A stretch of 64,000 nucleotides of DNA, from positions 1-64,000 of the forward strand of contig JAHYJE010000006.1 of NCBI GenBank assembly GCA_019429105.1, in the 5' to 3' direction. The position numbers and the translations under genes were made by a program. A model generated the notes under the pieces. The model did not search any database. It was not told the DNA's origin and worked only from the letters and a program-made list of their open reading frames with translations. Shown here piece after piece: positions 53,762 through 62,422 of this stretch (position 1 is the stretch's first letter; each line of letters opens with the position of its first letter). The DNA is from Syntrophobacterales bacterium (GTDB lineage Bacteria; Desulfobacterota; Syntrophia; Syntrophales; UBA5619).

Positions 53762-54568
53762 TTAATAATTATCACTGCTAATTGAAAATACGGACGCAAT
53801 TTGCTCGGCAGAAAGTACATACAGGGCGTCAAGGAAATTGAGCTGGAGGCTGCCCGGCCCCTGCGAACGAGAGGCCGCAAGCTCGCCGGCAATTCCCATA
53901 ACCGCCATTGCCTCCGCGGCGGCGAGAAAGGGGTCGGCGGTTACCGCGGCAAAGGCCCCGCAGAGGGCGCTTGCCGTACAGCCGAGACCGGTCACCCGCG
54001 TCATCAGCGGATGGCCATTTTTAGTCATGATCACGCCGGCCGGGCCGATGGTGTAGTCTGTAGCCCCGCTGATGCAAACAACGGAACCGGATTGCTTTTG
54101 CAGCTCGCGGCCGATTGCCACCGCCTCTTCGGAGGAGGCGGTGCTGTCCACTCCCTTGGTTTTGCTGCCGGCATCCAAAAGAGCCATGATTTCCGACGCG
54201 TTTCCACGAATGATCTCGGGGGGAATGGCCCGGATCAGTTCGCGCGCCGTCGCGGTGCGATAGGCGGTCGCGCCGGCGCCGACCGGGTCAAGAACGATCG
54301 GAATCCCTTTTTTGCGCGCTGCCTCTGCCGCCTTAAACATCGAGAGCACCCAATTTTCGCTCAGGGTGCCGATGTTGATGACCAGGGCGGAGGCAATCCC
54401 GACAATCTCTTCCACCTCCCGCACGGAATGCGCCATGACCGGCGAGGCGCCGATGGCAAGCAGGGCGTTGGCCGTATTGTTCATCACTACATAGTTCGTT
54501 ATGTTGTGGACAACCGGCCCTTTTGACCGGATTGCCTGTACCGCCGTCCAGATTGAAGAAGGCGTCAT
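53762..54568 (-). CDS. thiM: Hydroxyethylthiazole kinase
   Basis: The 268-residue ribokinase-like enzyme phosphorylates hydroxyethylthiazole in thiamine salvage. Family motifs are GPVVHNITNYVVMNNTANALLAIG, PIVLDPVGAGATAYRT, RGNASEIMAL, and the anion-hole/catalytic GLGCTASALCGAF, in which Cys is conserved. No TPP riboswitch was found upstream. Confidence 0.95.
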   Translation of the reverse strand: MTPSSIWTAVQAIRSKGPVVHNITNYVVMNNTANALLAIGASPVMAHSVREVEEIVGIASALVINIGTLSENWVLSMFKAAEAARKKGIPIVLDPVGAGATAYRTATARELIRAIPPEIIRGNASEIMALLDAGSKTKGVDSTASSEEAVAIGRELQKQSGSVVCISGATDYTIGPAGVIMTKNGHPLMTRVTGLGCTASALCGAFAAVTADPFLAAAEAMAVMGIAGELAASRSQGPGSLQLNFLDALYVLSAEQIASVFSISSDNY

Positions 54569-55030
54569 AAGTTCAAGTTACTCCTTTTTTCTCTTTATCG
54601 GAATGATCTTCCCGCTGCTCGTGAATAACGATATCGGTTATCATTGTCAAGGGCAAATTCGGCCGTTGCGATTCGCCGTTGCGATGCTTTTGACATTGCC
54701 CGCCATTTGCGATAGACTCGCGCACCAGATTTGACCGAGGAAAAACCAATAGCCAGACTGCAATCAAAAAGTTTTCCCACAGATGGTGCAAAAAACGGGG
54801 TCAGAGACTTCTCAAATATCAATTGACAAGCCAAAATGGTTGCCATACTTTCCCACCACGATAATTTTGTTCTGTCCGCAACAGGCGGAAAGTGGCGGGT
54901 TTTCCATTTTCATTCTTCATTTGAGATCATGTCCTTGCATGGAGAACAAAATTTTTCTCCCACTTCAAGCGGGGAACTTGATTGATGGTAAGCGGGGATA
55001 ACCGTTCTTCCGGCTTGTACAGGATACGAT
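54569..55030. other. Gap without a recognised gene
   Basis: These 462 bases between thiM and the HigB-like gene show no coding signal that fits a family. I looked on the minus strand for the thiamine-box core words of a TPP riboswitch and did not find them. It is the border between the housekeeping genes and the defence/mobile region. Confidence 0.35.
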
Positions 55031-55319
55031 GTGGCATGGGATGTAAAAGCAAAGCGGAAGGTGCAAAAAACAGGTCGATAAACTTCCCAGGAATGTCAGG
55101 GATGCGCTGAACGTCCTGTTGGCCGCCATACGGCAGGAGGGACCCACGAGGCATGAATGGCCGAATTATGGAAGCTTGGCCGAAAACATCCACCATTGTC
55201 ATTTGAAGAAAGGGCACCCGACTTATGTTGCGGTTTGGGAAGTCATAGATAAGAAAATTAAATTGATTGAGGTGCTATATGCCGGGACTCACGAAAAATC
55301 ACCCTACCAAAAGCATTGA
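55031..55319 (+). pseudogene. HigB/RelE-like toxin with a frameshift
   Basis: The first part starts at GTG 55031 (AGGA six bases upstream) and reads MAWDVKAKRKVQK. The rest, in the +1 frame, reads QVDKLPRNVRDALNVLLAAI, HHCHLKKGHPTYVAVWEV and IKLIEVLYAGTHEKSPYQKH, the usual toxin core and C-terminus. The shift falls in the A6 run at 55065-55070; five A would restore the frame. It overlaps the downstream antitoxin gene by 41 bases. Transcriptional slippage on the A run is possible but not shown. Confidence 0.7.
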
Positions 55320-55638
55320 AATCCGTTTCATCGGGCCCTTTGAAAAGAGAGATCAGGCTGTTCAACGTCTGAAACCCTTAGGCTTTGTCGATGCTTCCGA
55401 AGCAGAATATGTATCTTGGCGGGAACTGTTTTCCGAGTATTCCGATGAGGAAATGCCGGGCTCCTGCTTGCGTGGCGCTCGTTTCAAGGAGTCGCTCACG
55501 CAGCAGCAGTTGGCCGATAGGATCGGAATCCCGCAGCGGCATATCTCTATGATGGAGACCGGGAAACGTCCCATCGGCAAGGAGATGGCCAAGCGCTTGG
55601 GGAAGGCCCTGAACATCAACTACAAGGTGTTTTTGTAG
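55279..55638 (+). CDS. XRE-family antitoxin, partner of the HigB-like toxin
   Basis: The 119-residue protein has a C-terminal helix-turn-helix (SLTQQQLADRIGIPQRHISMMETGKRPIG) preceded by a segment that would hold the toxin. The toxin-first order and overlapping genes are typical of HigBA modules. ATG 55279 follows GAGGTG. It is intact although the toxin frame is broken, so it may now act only as a regulator. Confidence 0.8.
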   Translation: MPGLTKNHPTKSIEIRFIGPFEKRDQAVQRLKPLGFVDASEAEYVSWRELFSEYSDEEMPGSCLRGARFKESLTQQQLADRIGIPQRHISMMETGKRPIGKEMAKRLGKALNINYKVFL

Positions 55639-55731
55639 GAAGAATATCGGGGATAGGGAGGCCACCTGACAAGTCGGATATCCTGGCCGGTTTCCCCGTT
55701 TAACCAACCAGGACGCCACAGGAGGCGCAGC

Positions 55732-56053
55732 GTGAAATACATTTCGGCAGATGAGTTAAAGCAGCATTGGGAAATCCTGGATTTCGAGCTTGAAATATAT
55801 TCGCGAGGGGCTTCCCGCTTATGATCAATTGGGCCTGAGGACAATTACTGATTACGAGGTAGCGTACGAGAAAGAAGAAACTATTGATGAATTTCGCAAA
55901 CGGCTTTTTCTTAGAGAAAGTAAGCATCAATCCCGGAGAGCAGAAAAGAATAATTCCGCCGAGTACGCGATAAACGCACGTCGCCTGATTAATGCAGGTC
56001 TGCTGGATAGCAAATTACCGCCACCAGAATTATATGACGTCGAAAAAGTATGA
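55732..56053 (+). pseudogene. Frameshifted small protein of unknown function
   Basis: From GTG 55732 (GGAGG upstream) the frame reads KYISADELKQHWEILDFEL and then stops; the continuation, KYIREGLPAYDQLGLRTITDY through FRKRLFLRESKHQSRRAEKN, is in the +1 frame from about 55790. One extra base near 55792 explains the break. The W-x-I-x-D-F-E-L ... GL-P-Y pattern recalls a short protein family seen in syntrophic deltaproteobacteria, with no assigned function. Confidence 0.5.
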
Positions 56054-56121
56054 CAGCGAGTAGAAAAAAGGGCCATAGCTGAGTATGATCAGCAACCATC
56101 ATTCCCGGTGGTTCCTCCTGG

Positions 56122-56277
56122 TGTGATAACCGAATTTTTACCACCCTGAGCGCTCCTTACCCTCCTCCCTAAATGGTCGGTAAATACCCAACCCCTTTAG
56201 CAGGAGATCAACGGCTCCGGGTGGTCAATTTTCGGTTATCACTACCCCCTTCTTCTGGTCAATTTTCGGTTATCACA
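56122..56277. mobile_element. IS21-type remnant: terminal repeats without transposase
   Basis: TGGTCAATTTTCGGTTATCAC is present twice in tandem (56222-56242 and 56256-56276) and once inverted and diverged (GTGATAACCGAATTTTTACC at 56123). Outer ends are TGTGATAACC and GGTTATCACA, with the TG...CA tips and multiple 20-base subterminal repeats typical of IS21-family elements. Only 156 bp remain and no istA/istB is present. No target duplication is seen. The right end lies inside the 3' end of abiEii. Confidence 0.7.
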
Positions 56278-57107
56278 ACCATTACCCAGCGCACCTTGAA
56301 AAAAATCTGCCGGTGCCGGGCTACACGGTTGAACAACTCCGGATCGGTTGTGGCCTGAGCCGCAACACCTTTCCTGATCAGGCACCATAGGTCGTAGTAA
56401 TGTCGGGACAGCCTGACCCGGCGCGGCTTATCGGCGGGGCGAAAGCCCTCCTCATGTAGAAGCATCGCTTTCTCCCAGAATGTCCGCTCGGCCGCCACCG
56501 TTTTCAAGGCAAAGGCGCTGTAACCCAGCAGATCAGGAAACGCCTCCGCCAGGTAGGGTTGAATAATCGGGTTTTCGACCGGCTCCGTTTCTGAGCGGGC
56601 TCCCAGTTCAATTTTGACGACCGGCCTCACATAACCAACGCTGCCGGTAAAAACGGACGGATAGTGGAAAAGAAGCGTCTGCTGATCCGGGTCTTCCTCC
56701 TGGTCCGCAGGCGTCAGCCGCCAGTCCATGCCATCGGGGAGCATTTCGCTAAAGCGACTCTCCAAAGCCGGCCCAAGTTCCGCCTCAATACGACGGCTGC
56801 ATTCCTTGACCAGCCTCTTCTGCTGTTTCCCGCTGAGGGTATCGCCACCGAAACCGAGGTGCCCCCGGTCGATGACCACGTCGATATCCTCGGAAAACCG
56901 GGAGATCAGCCGCCAGCCTTTGGATAGGGATGTCCCGCCCTTGAAGGTCAGGTATTTCCCCCATTGCTGTAAACCGAACAGCTCTCTCAGTGTCCAGCAG
57001 ACCCAGAAATCCTTCTCGATGATCGCCGGGATCAGGCCGAGTCGCTGTTGTCCCTCTTCACAGAGAAGCCGTCGACGTTCAGCGGGAAGTCGCAGGAATG
57101 CATTCAT
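56259..57107 (-). CDS. abiEii: AbiEii-family nucleotidyltransferase toxin, 3' end replaced by the IS remnant
   Basis: The 282 residues contain the AbiEii motifs: AIIEKDFWVCWTLRELFG, the nucleotidyltransferase core FKGGTSLSKGW and SEDIDVVIDRG, and the helical ALKTVAAERTFWEKAMLLHEEG and SRHYYDLWCLI. Type IV toxin-antitoxin toxins of this family block growth, and AbiE aborts phage infection. After HRQIFFKVRW the last residues (VMVVITEN) and the stop codon come from the IS21-type repeat, so the normal C-terminus is lost. The gene overlaps the end of abiEi by 29 bases. Activity is uncertain. Confidence 0.8.
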   Translation of the reverse strand: MNAFLRLPAERRRLLCEEGQQRLGLIPAIIEKDFWVCWTLRELFGLQQWGKYLTFKGGTSLSKGWRLISRFSEDIDVVIDRGHLGFGGDTLSGKQQKRLVKECSRRIEAELGPALESRFSEMLPDGMDWRLTPADQEEDPDQQTLLFHYPSVFTGSVGYVRPVVKIELGARSETEPVENPIIQPYLAEAFPDLLGYSAFALKTVAAERTFWEKAMLLHEEGFRPADKPRRVRLSRHYYDLWCLIRKGVAAQATTDPELFNRVARHRQIFFKVRWVMVVITEN

Positions 57108-57720
57108 GATGACAATCCCCCTCCGGCCCGGCAACGCGCCGCAGGATGGAGGCTATCCAGGCCGGGGCGTAGCGGATGTCTTGAAGGAGTTGTTTCCTGT
57201 CATCATCGGAAAGCCGCTTTTGCAGGCGGGCTACAATCGCATCATCCACGTACCGCTGACTGATATGGCGCAGGGCCTGAATGACCAGGCCGCTTAACCG
57301 CCCGGCGGTTGCCATGGCGCGAGGGGTCGTGTGTTTGAGAATGATGACCTGCTTGCCAATTTGCACCCGTCGCGCCGGTCCATCCGTGAGGAAAACGATC
57401 TTCATCGGCACCTGATCGGAAAGCCCCAGCAGGTTGGCGGCATAGCCCCCGGAAGGCTGAAGAAGGATATTATCTCGTCCCTTCAGGGCTTTCACTATGG
57501 CATCGGTCGTGGGAGAAAGGAGGCCGAGATCCGGATCAGTGCGCGGGTAATCGTACAACCCGCGGGCCAGGCGGCGTAGGGTTCCTTTTTTCGATAGACG
57601 GTGCAGCACCAAGTCTACGGCCTGCCGGCTCCCAAGGTCGAGAAAAGCACCTGGGGTGACGACGGAACCCTTACCACGTCCATATATACGACTTAGTATT
57701 TTTGAATCAATGCTTTGCAT
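57079..57720 (-). CDS. abiEi: AbiEi-family antitoxin and autorepressor
   Basis: The 213-residue protein begins with a winged-helix domain (ILSRIYGRGKGSVVTPGAF, VLHRLSKKGTLRRLARGLYDYPR) and continues with the AbiEi C-terminal domain (RRVQIGKQVIILKHTTPRAMATAGR). AbiEi antagonises AbiEii and represses its own operon by binding inverted repeats upstream. It lies first in the operon and a fitting inverted repeat is found at 57739. Confidence 0.85.
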   Translation of the reverse strand: MQSIDSKILSRIYGRGKGSVVTPGAFLDLGSRQAVDLVLHRLSKKGTLRRLARGLYDYPRTDPDLGLLSPTTDAIVKALKGRDNILLQPSGGYAANLLGLSDQVPMKIVFLTDGPARRVQIGKQVIILKHTTPRAMATAGRLSGLVIQALRHISQRYVDDAIVARLQKRLSDDDRKQLLQDIRYAPAWIASILRRVAGPEGDCHHECIPATSR

Positions 57721-57738
57721 GACAGATCCACATCAATA

Positions 57739-57772
57739 TTTGTAAGGAGAAATAGCATCTATTTCTTACAAA
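57739..57772. promoter_or_regulatory. Candidate AbiEi operator
   Basis: TTTGTAA-GGA-GAAATAG and CTATTTC-TTACAAA form a 14-bp-arm inverted repeat around CAT, 19 bp upstream of the abiEi start. AbiEi proteins are known to bind inverted repeats in their promoters. A second small pair, AAGTG and CACTT, lies just beyond. Confidence 0.6.
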
Positions 57773-57937
57773 AACAAGTGCTATATCACTTAAAATAAAG
57801 GGGCAAGACACCAACTCCGACATGCTAAACACCACATTTTTATTGAAATCCACTTTTTGGAAAAATGTATTTTTGTAGCAGAGTGCTTTTGGTAATGCGC
57901 AAGGGCGTGGCGAAAAATTGCGAACACCAAAAAACTC

Positions 57938-57972
57938 TTGACAACATAGTTCTTTATCGTATGATGCATCAT
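57938..57972 (+). promoter_or_regulatory. Promoter and overlapping palindrome of the restriction-modification operon
   Basis: TTGACA at 57938-57943 and TATGAT at 57960-57965 are 16 bases apart. The palindrome ATGATGCATCAT at 57961-57972 covers the -10 box. This would let the XRE protein encoded at 58025 control the operon. The rest of the gap 57773-57937 is AT-rich without recognised genes. Confidence 0.6.
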
Positions 57973-58024
57973 CTGATAGATTACTTGTTATTGTTCATTT
58001 GATTAATATGCATGGAGACCGCAT

Positions 58025-58273
58025 TTGATAACCCAAACTGACATTCCACGTTTAATACGCAATCTTCGAGAACAAACCGGACTCACCCAGGAAAAATTTG
58101 CCACGAAACTCGGCGTAACCCTCCCGACTATCAACCGCTGGGAGAGCGGACGGGCCAAGCCGTCGCCGCTGGCTATGCAAAAGGTTGAGGAGCTGCTGCG
58201 CAGCATGGGAGACAAAAACAAAAATCCCCTATCTGAATTCTTCGAAAAAAAAAGAGTTGTAACGGACGTTTGA
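58025..58273 (+). CDS. XRE-family regulator of the restriction-modification operon
   Basis: The 82-residue protein is mostly a helix-turn-helix (IRNLREQTGLTQEKFATKLG, TLPTINRWESGRAKPSPLAM) and a short tail. It has the size of restriction-modification control proteins. The start is TTG 58025 with GGAG nine bases upstream. It lies 25 bp before the methyltransferase-nuclease gene and probably acts on the palindrome at 57961. Confidence 0.8.
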   Translation: MITQTDIPRLIRNLREQTGLTQEKFATKLGVTLPTINRWESGRAKPSPLAMQKVEELLRSMGDKNKNPLSEFFEKKRVVTDV

Positions 58274-58298
58274 TGTTTTATGAACGGAAGGAGTCTTA

Positions 58299-61067
58299 GT
58301 GACCAGCAAATTGACTAGGGAAATTATTGACCGCGTCTTTAAAGAGCCAGGGATCAAATATGAGCTTACAGAGTTTGAGAGCCTTGGCAAGCCTATCCAT
58401 GAAATCCTCACCGTTTATCCTAAGACGGCCGAAACAGGGCGCGATGCAGGCAAAACAAAATACTATCTGAAGAGCTTCATCCCCTTTCCCTCGGGAAATG
58501 AGGAAGCTCAGGTTTACGTGGAAGGTGGCAAATCAACCCCGGAGGAGATTGTGCGCCAACTCTGGGTCTATAAGCTGATACACCAATACGGCTATAGGAA
58601 CGACGAGATTGATCTTGAAAAAAGCGTTCAATTCGGGACGGAAGTAGGAACCAAGGCTGCGGACATCATCGTTTATACCGATGTTAGCAAGGAAACACCC
58701 AAAATCATCGTCGAGTGCAAAAAACCGAAACGCAAGGACGGCATTGAACAGCTCAAAAGCTACATGAATGCCAAGGGCGCGCCGGTAGCCGTCTGGTCCA
58801 ACGGGAGCGACAGCATCATCCTCTACCGCCCCTACCCGAAAGAATTTGATGATACCCTCTTCGATATTCCCAAGCGCGGTCAGGAACCCAAAGACGTTCT
58901 TGAAGCAAAGAAAACCCTGCTCCAACTGAGGCGGGAATTCAATTTCAAAAAGATCATCCAGGACCTTGAAGAACTCGTCCTTGCCGACAGCGGTAAGGAT
59001 GAATTCAACGAAATTTTCAAGCTCATCTTCGCCAAGATCTGGGATGAGAAAGAGGCCCAGGAGAAACGGAAGGACAAGGTCGTGGAGTTCAGCAAATCCC
59101 TCGATCCTGACATCACCTATGACCGTATCAATTCGCTCTTCCATAGTGCTGCGGAAGAATGGCCAGGCATATTCAAGGAAGGCGAGGATATCGAACTGAC
59201 CAAACGCCACCTGCAAGTCTGCGTTGGACCCATCGAGGGCGTACGTCTCATGGGTTCTAACCTGCGCGTCATGGATGACGCTTTTGAGTATCTTCTTCCC
59301 ACGGAGGCTAAAAAGAAAAAGGGGCAGTTTTTCACGCCCCGTCATGTGGTTGAGATGTGTGTGCGGATGCTGAACCCTAAACCGGATGAATATGTCTTGG
59401 ACCCGGCCTGCGGGTCAGGTGGATTTCTGCTGCATGCCATGGACTGGTGCTATCCTGCTCATGACCACGACGCTCGGGAATTGCGCAAATTCAAATATGC
59501 CTCAAAATATCTCTGGGGGATCGATTTCGAGACCAGGGCCGCCAAGACATCGCGTGCCCTAATGCTCATTGCTGGCGATGGTCACACCAACATCTTCGGC
59601 CCGGATGTGAGCAGTCTCGATCCCAAGACGTGGTATGAGACGGCCTCGGGCCAAGCATTCATGCACGGACTGCGGCAGGGAAAATTGACGGTTAAAAAGA
59701 TCCCCGAAACGGAGACTCTCCGGGACGACGATCATGCCTGGGAATATTTCGAGGATTTGAAGTTCGACGTGATCCTCACCAATCCCCCTTTCGCAGGGGA
59801 GATGAAGGATCGCAAGATGCTCGCCCATTACGAATTGGCCAGGCCTGCCCTCAAACGGGCCAGGGACAAGGCTGCCAAGGAGGAACGAGACGTCCTGTTC
59901 ATCGAACGAGTTCTGAAGATGCTCAGCCCCGGGGGACGGGCTGCCATTGTCCTTCCACAGGGGAAGTTCAACAATTCCTCTCTCGCCTTCATACGGGAGT
60001 GGATTCTTAAAAACGCGCGCCTTCTCGCTGTGGTGGGTCTGCACCCCAATACCTTCAAGCCACACACAGGAACCAAGACATCGGTTCTGTTCTTCCAGAA
60101 ATACACCAAAGAACAGCTTTCCGGCATTGCAGCGGTGAAACAGGCCGTAGCAGGTGATTGTCCGGACTATCCGGCTGAGATTCGGGCTCTCCTCGAACAG
60201 CATCATGGAGAAGAAGACGTCCCGGATGAAGCCATTCCTGATCCGGTGGCCGATCTGATTGCGGAGAGCTTCGGCGAACCAGAGCCCGATGCGGAATCCG
60301 TCGCGGATGCCGAGACCGATCCAACGGAGGGGGCCATCTCCATCGCTGCCGAAGAACGTCCGCCATACACCACCCGCGATGCGCAGGAGGCTGCCGAAGA
60401 CCGTCTTCGCGATTTGCGCGCGGCATTGATTCGCGCCAAGAGTCGGCTAATCGATCTGGACAGCGATCTGGAGGCCTTGAACGCAAAACAGGCGCAGGAA
60501 ATTGAAGCGATCACGGCGCAGTGGAAAGGCGAAAAAAAGGCTTTGAATGACCGCCTCAAGAAAATCAGAGAAGAATACAAGGCGGCAACCAAGTTGTTCC
60601 AGGATAAGCAAAAAACCAAAAAGAAGGCGCTCAAGGCTGAGATCAAACAGTTAGAAAAAGAGGTCCCGCAGGCGCAATTCACCCTCAAACTCCTCAGCAC
60701 CCGAGGCAAGCTGGAACTGGTTCTCGACGATCCAGAATTGATCGGAACATTGAAAGAACGCTGGATTGCCGCTGAAGTAGCGAAAAGGCTCGACTACCCG
60801 ATTTTCATGGCCGTGAGCGAACGCGGCGGTAAAAACAACTCAGGCGATTATGACTTCTTAGTTGATGAGAACGGCAGCCTTGTGGAGTTTCCGGACGGCC
60901 ATCCCCAGGAAGGCCAGCTTGTGGTGGACCAGGACCTGGTAAACTATGACCTGAAAGCGGAAGACCTGTCCAACGCGGATGAGATTCCCGAGGAGAAGCT
61001 TTGTGTAGCAGAGGCATTCATCCGCTTTGCCCAGGAAAAAGGATTTGATTTCTGGAGGGCAGACTGA
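58299..61067 (+). CDS. Nuclease-N6-adenine methyltransferase fusion (type I-like / type IIB-like RM subunit)
   Basis: The 922 residues combine several parts. About 1-150 is an HsdR-like PD-(D/E)XK domain with AADIIVYTD and IIVECKKPKRKDG. About 300-620 is a gamma-class methyltransferase with GQFFTPRHVVEMCVRML, motif I DPACGSGGF (Asp 368) and motif IV NPPF (495). An acidic linker with many Glu/Asp follows, then a long coiled coil of about 110 residues, and a C-terminal domain with RLDYPIFMAVSERGG. HsdM is usually about 500 residues without a nuclease; the fusion is closer to BcgI-type systems. The specificity gene overlaps by 1 base. No HsdR helicase is in the window, though one could follow. 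Confidence 0.85.
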   Translation: MTSKLTREIIDRVFKEPGIKYELTEFESLGKPIHEILTVYPKTAETGRDAGKTKYYLKSFIPFPSGNEEAQVYVEGGKSTPEEIVRQLWVYKLIHQYGYRNDEIDLEKSVQFGTEVGTKAADIIVYTDVSKETPKIIVECKKPKRKDGIEQLKSYMNAKGAPVAVWSNGSDSIILYRPYPKEFDDTLFDIPKRGQEPKDVLEAKKTLLQLRREFNFKKIIQDLEELVLADSGKDEFNEIFKLIFAKIWDEKEAQEKRKDKVVEFSKSLDPDITYDRINSLFHSAAEEWPGIFKEGEDIELTKRHLQVCVGPIEGVRLMGSNLRVMDDAFEYLLPTEAKKKKGQFFTPRHVVEMCVRMLNPKPDEYVLDPACGSGGFLLHAMDWCYPAHDHDARELRKFKYASKYLWGIDFETRAAKTSRALMLIAGDGHTNIFGPDVSSLDPKTWYETASGQAFMHGLRQGKLTVKKIPETETLRDDDHAWEYFEDLKFDVILTNPPFAGEMKDRKMLAHYELARPALKRARDKAAKEERDVLFIERVLKMLSPGGRAAIVLPQGKFNNSSLAFIREWILKNARLLAVVGLHPNTFKPHTGTKTSVLFFQKYTKEQLSGIAAVKQAVAGDCPDYPAEIRALLEQHHGEEDVPDEAIPDPVADLIAESFGEPEPDAESVADAETDPTEGAISIAAEERPPYTTRDAQEAAEDRLRDLRAALIRAKSRLIDLDSDLEALNAKQAQEIEAITAQWKGEKKALNDRLKKIREEYKAATKLFQDKQKTKKKALKAEIKQLEKEVPQAQFTLKLLSTRGKLELVLDDPELIGTLKERWIAAEVAKRLDYPIFMAVSERGGKNNSGDYDFLVDENGSLVEFPDGHPQEGQLVVDQDLVNYDLKAEDLSNADEIPEEKLCVAEAFIRFAQEKGFDFWRAD

Positions 61068-62422
61068 TGGCTGTTTTGAATGAAGTGCCGTTATCTCGCG
61101 TTCAAGAATTCGGCAGGACAGATGCAGAATATTTTAAGCCAACCTATGAAGCTTCTTTTAGGCGCGTGTCGTTTTGTCAGGGTGAAAAGATTGCTCGGCT
61201 TGCCAATATTACCGATGGTATTCACGCATCGCCGGAAATCACGGAAAATGGCATTCGTTATATCTCTGCAAAATGTGTTAAAGACAACGAATTTGTAATA
61301 AACGGCTGTATAAACATCAGCCAAAAGCAACATGAAGCCAACCCAAGAACTCAGCTGAGGGCAGGCGACGTCATAATCACAACTGTGGGAACAATCGGAA
61401 ATGTGGCCGTAGTTGATGAAGACATTACGCCCTGTAATTGTGACAGACACGTTGGAATCATTAGAATTAAAGAACCAAACGATTTCTCACCTTTCTATCT
61501 TTCCACATTCCTAAATTCCAAGTATGGGCAGTTTCAGTCACTTCGGGAATCTGCAGGCAATGTTCAGTTAAACCTTTACATAAAAAACATAGGACACATA
61601 GTAGTACCGCGATTGGGGGATGCAGAATTAGAGATCGCTGAGCTCACCAGAACTGCATATCTGATGAGGAGAAAATCGAAAACCATCTACACTCAAGCCC
61701 GTAAACTTCTTGAATCGGAGCTCGGACTGGACAAACTACTTTTCCAGAAGCCGGTTGGCTACACGGCACGGTTCAGCGAGCTCAATCAGTCGCTCCGGTC
61801 GGATGCACAGCATTATCAACCAAGGTTCGTGCAACTCTTCTCGCACTTGGCTGCTTTTCCAATAAGGCGGGTTCGTGAAATCCGTACGGTCAACCGTCGG
61901 GGGCTACAGCCGATATATGTCAGTAATGGACCGGTGGATGTGGTCAACAGCCAACATCTTGGGCCAAAACACGTTGATTATGATGGACTGCAAAGGACCA
62001 GCGAAATGGCATTCGCTTCATCCATAGAAGGGCACATCCGAAACAATGACCTTCTTATCTACACGACCGGAGCATACATTGGTCGAACAAACGTCTATCT
62101 GCGCAATACACCTGCACTTGCAAGCAACCACGTCAATATTTTGCGTCTGATCCCTGAAATTGACGCCGCCTACATGGCGCTGGTTTTTCAATCTATTATT
62201 GGACAGTTTCAAACTCAGAAACACGCGCGAGGAAGCGCACAGGCCGAACTATACCCCATGGACATTGACCGCTTCATCGTTCCGCTATTGGACCCGACAA
62301 AGCAGAGAACCATAGGCGATTTGGTGCGTGAGAGTTTGTTAAAACAAAAGGAATCCAACGCGCTGCTCGCACAAGCCAAAACCCGGGTGGAACAACTCAT
62401 CGAGGAGGCGGTGAAGTCATGA
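61067..62422 (+). CDS. hsdS: Type I-like restriction-modification specificity subunit
   Basis: The 451 residues contain two target-recognition domains in tandem, each followed by a conserved helix. TRD1 has IRYISAKCVKDNEF and QLRAGDVIITTVGTIGN; TRD2 has NNDLLIYTTGAYIGR and GSAQAELYPMDIDRFIVPLL. Such subunits determine the DNA sequence recognised. It overlaps the methyltransferase gene by 1 base and rhuM by 4 bases, so all are translated together. Confidence 0.9.
   Translation: MAVLNEVPLSRVQEFGRTDAEYFKPTYEASFRRVSFCQGEKIARLANITDGIHASPEITENGIRYISAKCVKDNEFVINGCINISQKQHEANPRTQLRAGDVIITTVGTIGNVAVVDEDITPCNCDRHVGIIRIKEPNDFSPFYLSTFLNSKYGQFQSLRESAGNVQLNLYIKNIGHIVVPRLGDAELEIAELTRTAYLMRRKSKTIYTQARKLLESELGLDKLLFQKPVGYTARFSELNQSLRSDAQHYQPRFVQLFSHLAAFPIRRVREIRTVNRRGLQPIYVSNGPVDVVNSQHLGPKHVDYDGLQRTSEMAFASSIEGHIRNNDLLIYTTGAYIGRTNVYLRNTPALASNHVNILRLIPEIDAAYMALVFQSIIGQFQTQKHARGSAQAELYPMDIDRFIVPLLDPTKQRTIGDLVRESLLKQKESNALLAQAKTRVEQLIEEAVKS

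Noticed and set aside
54569-54960. Possible TPP riboswitch upstream of thiM
   Set aside because: The conserved thiamine-box core words were not found on the minus strand.
55065-55071. Programmed -1 frameshift at A AAA AAC in the HigB-like gene
   Set aside because: The downstream frame requires a +1 shift, and the heptamer is not in the right phase for the classical -1 mechanism.
56219-56276. CRISPR-like direct repeats
   Set aside because: Only two direct copies with a 13-base spacer and an inverted third copy; this fits IS21 subterminal repeats.
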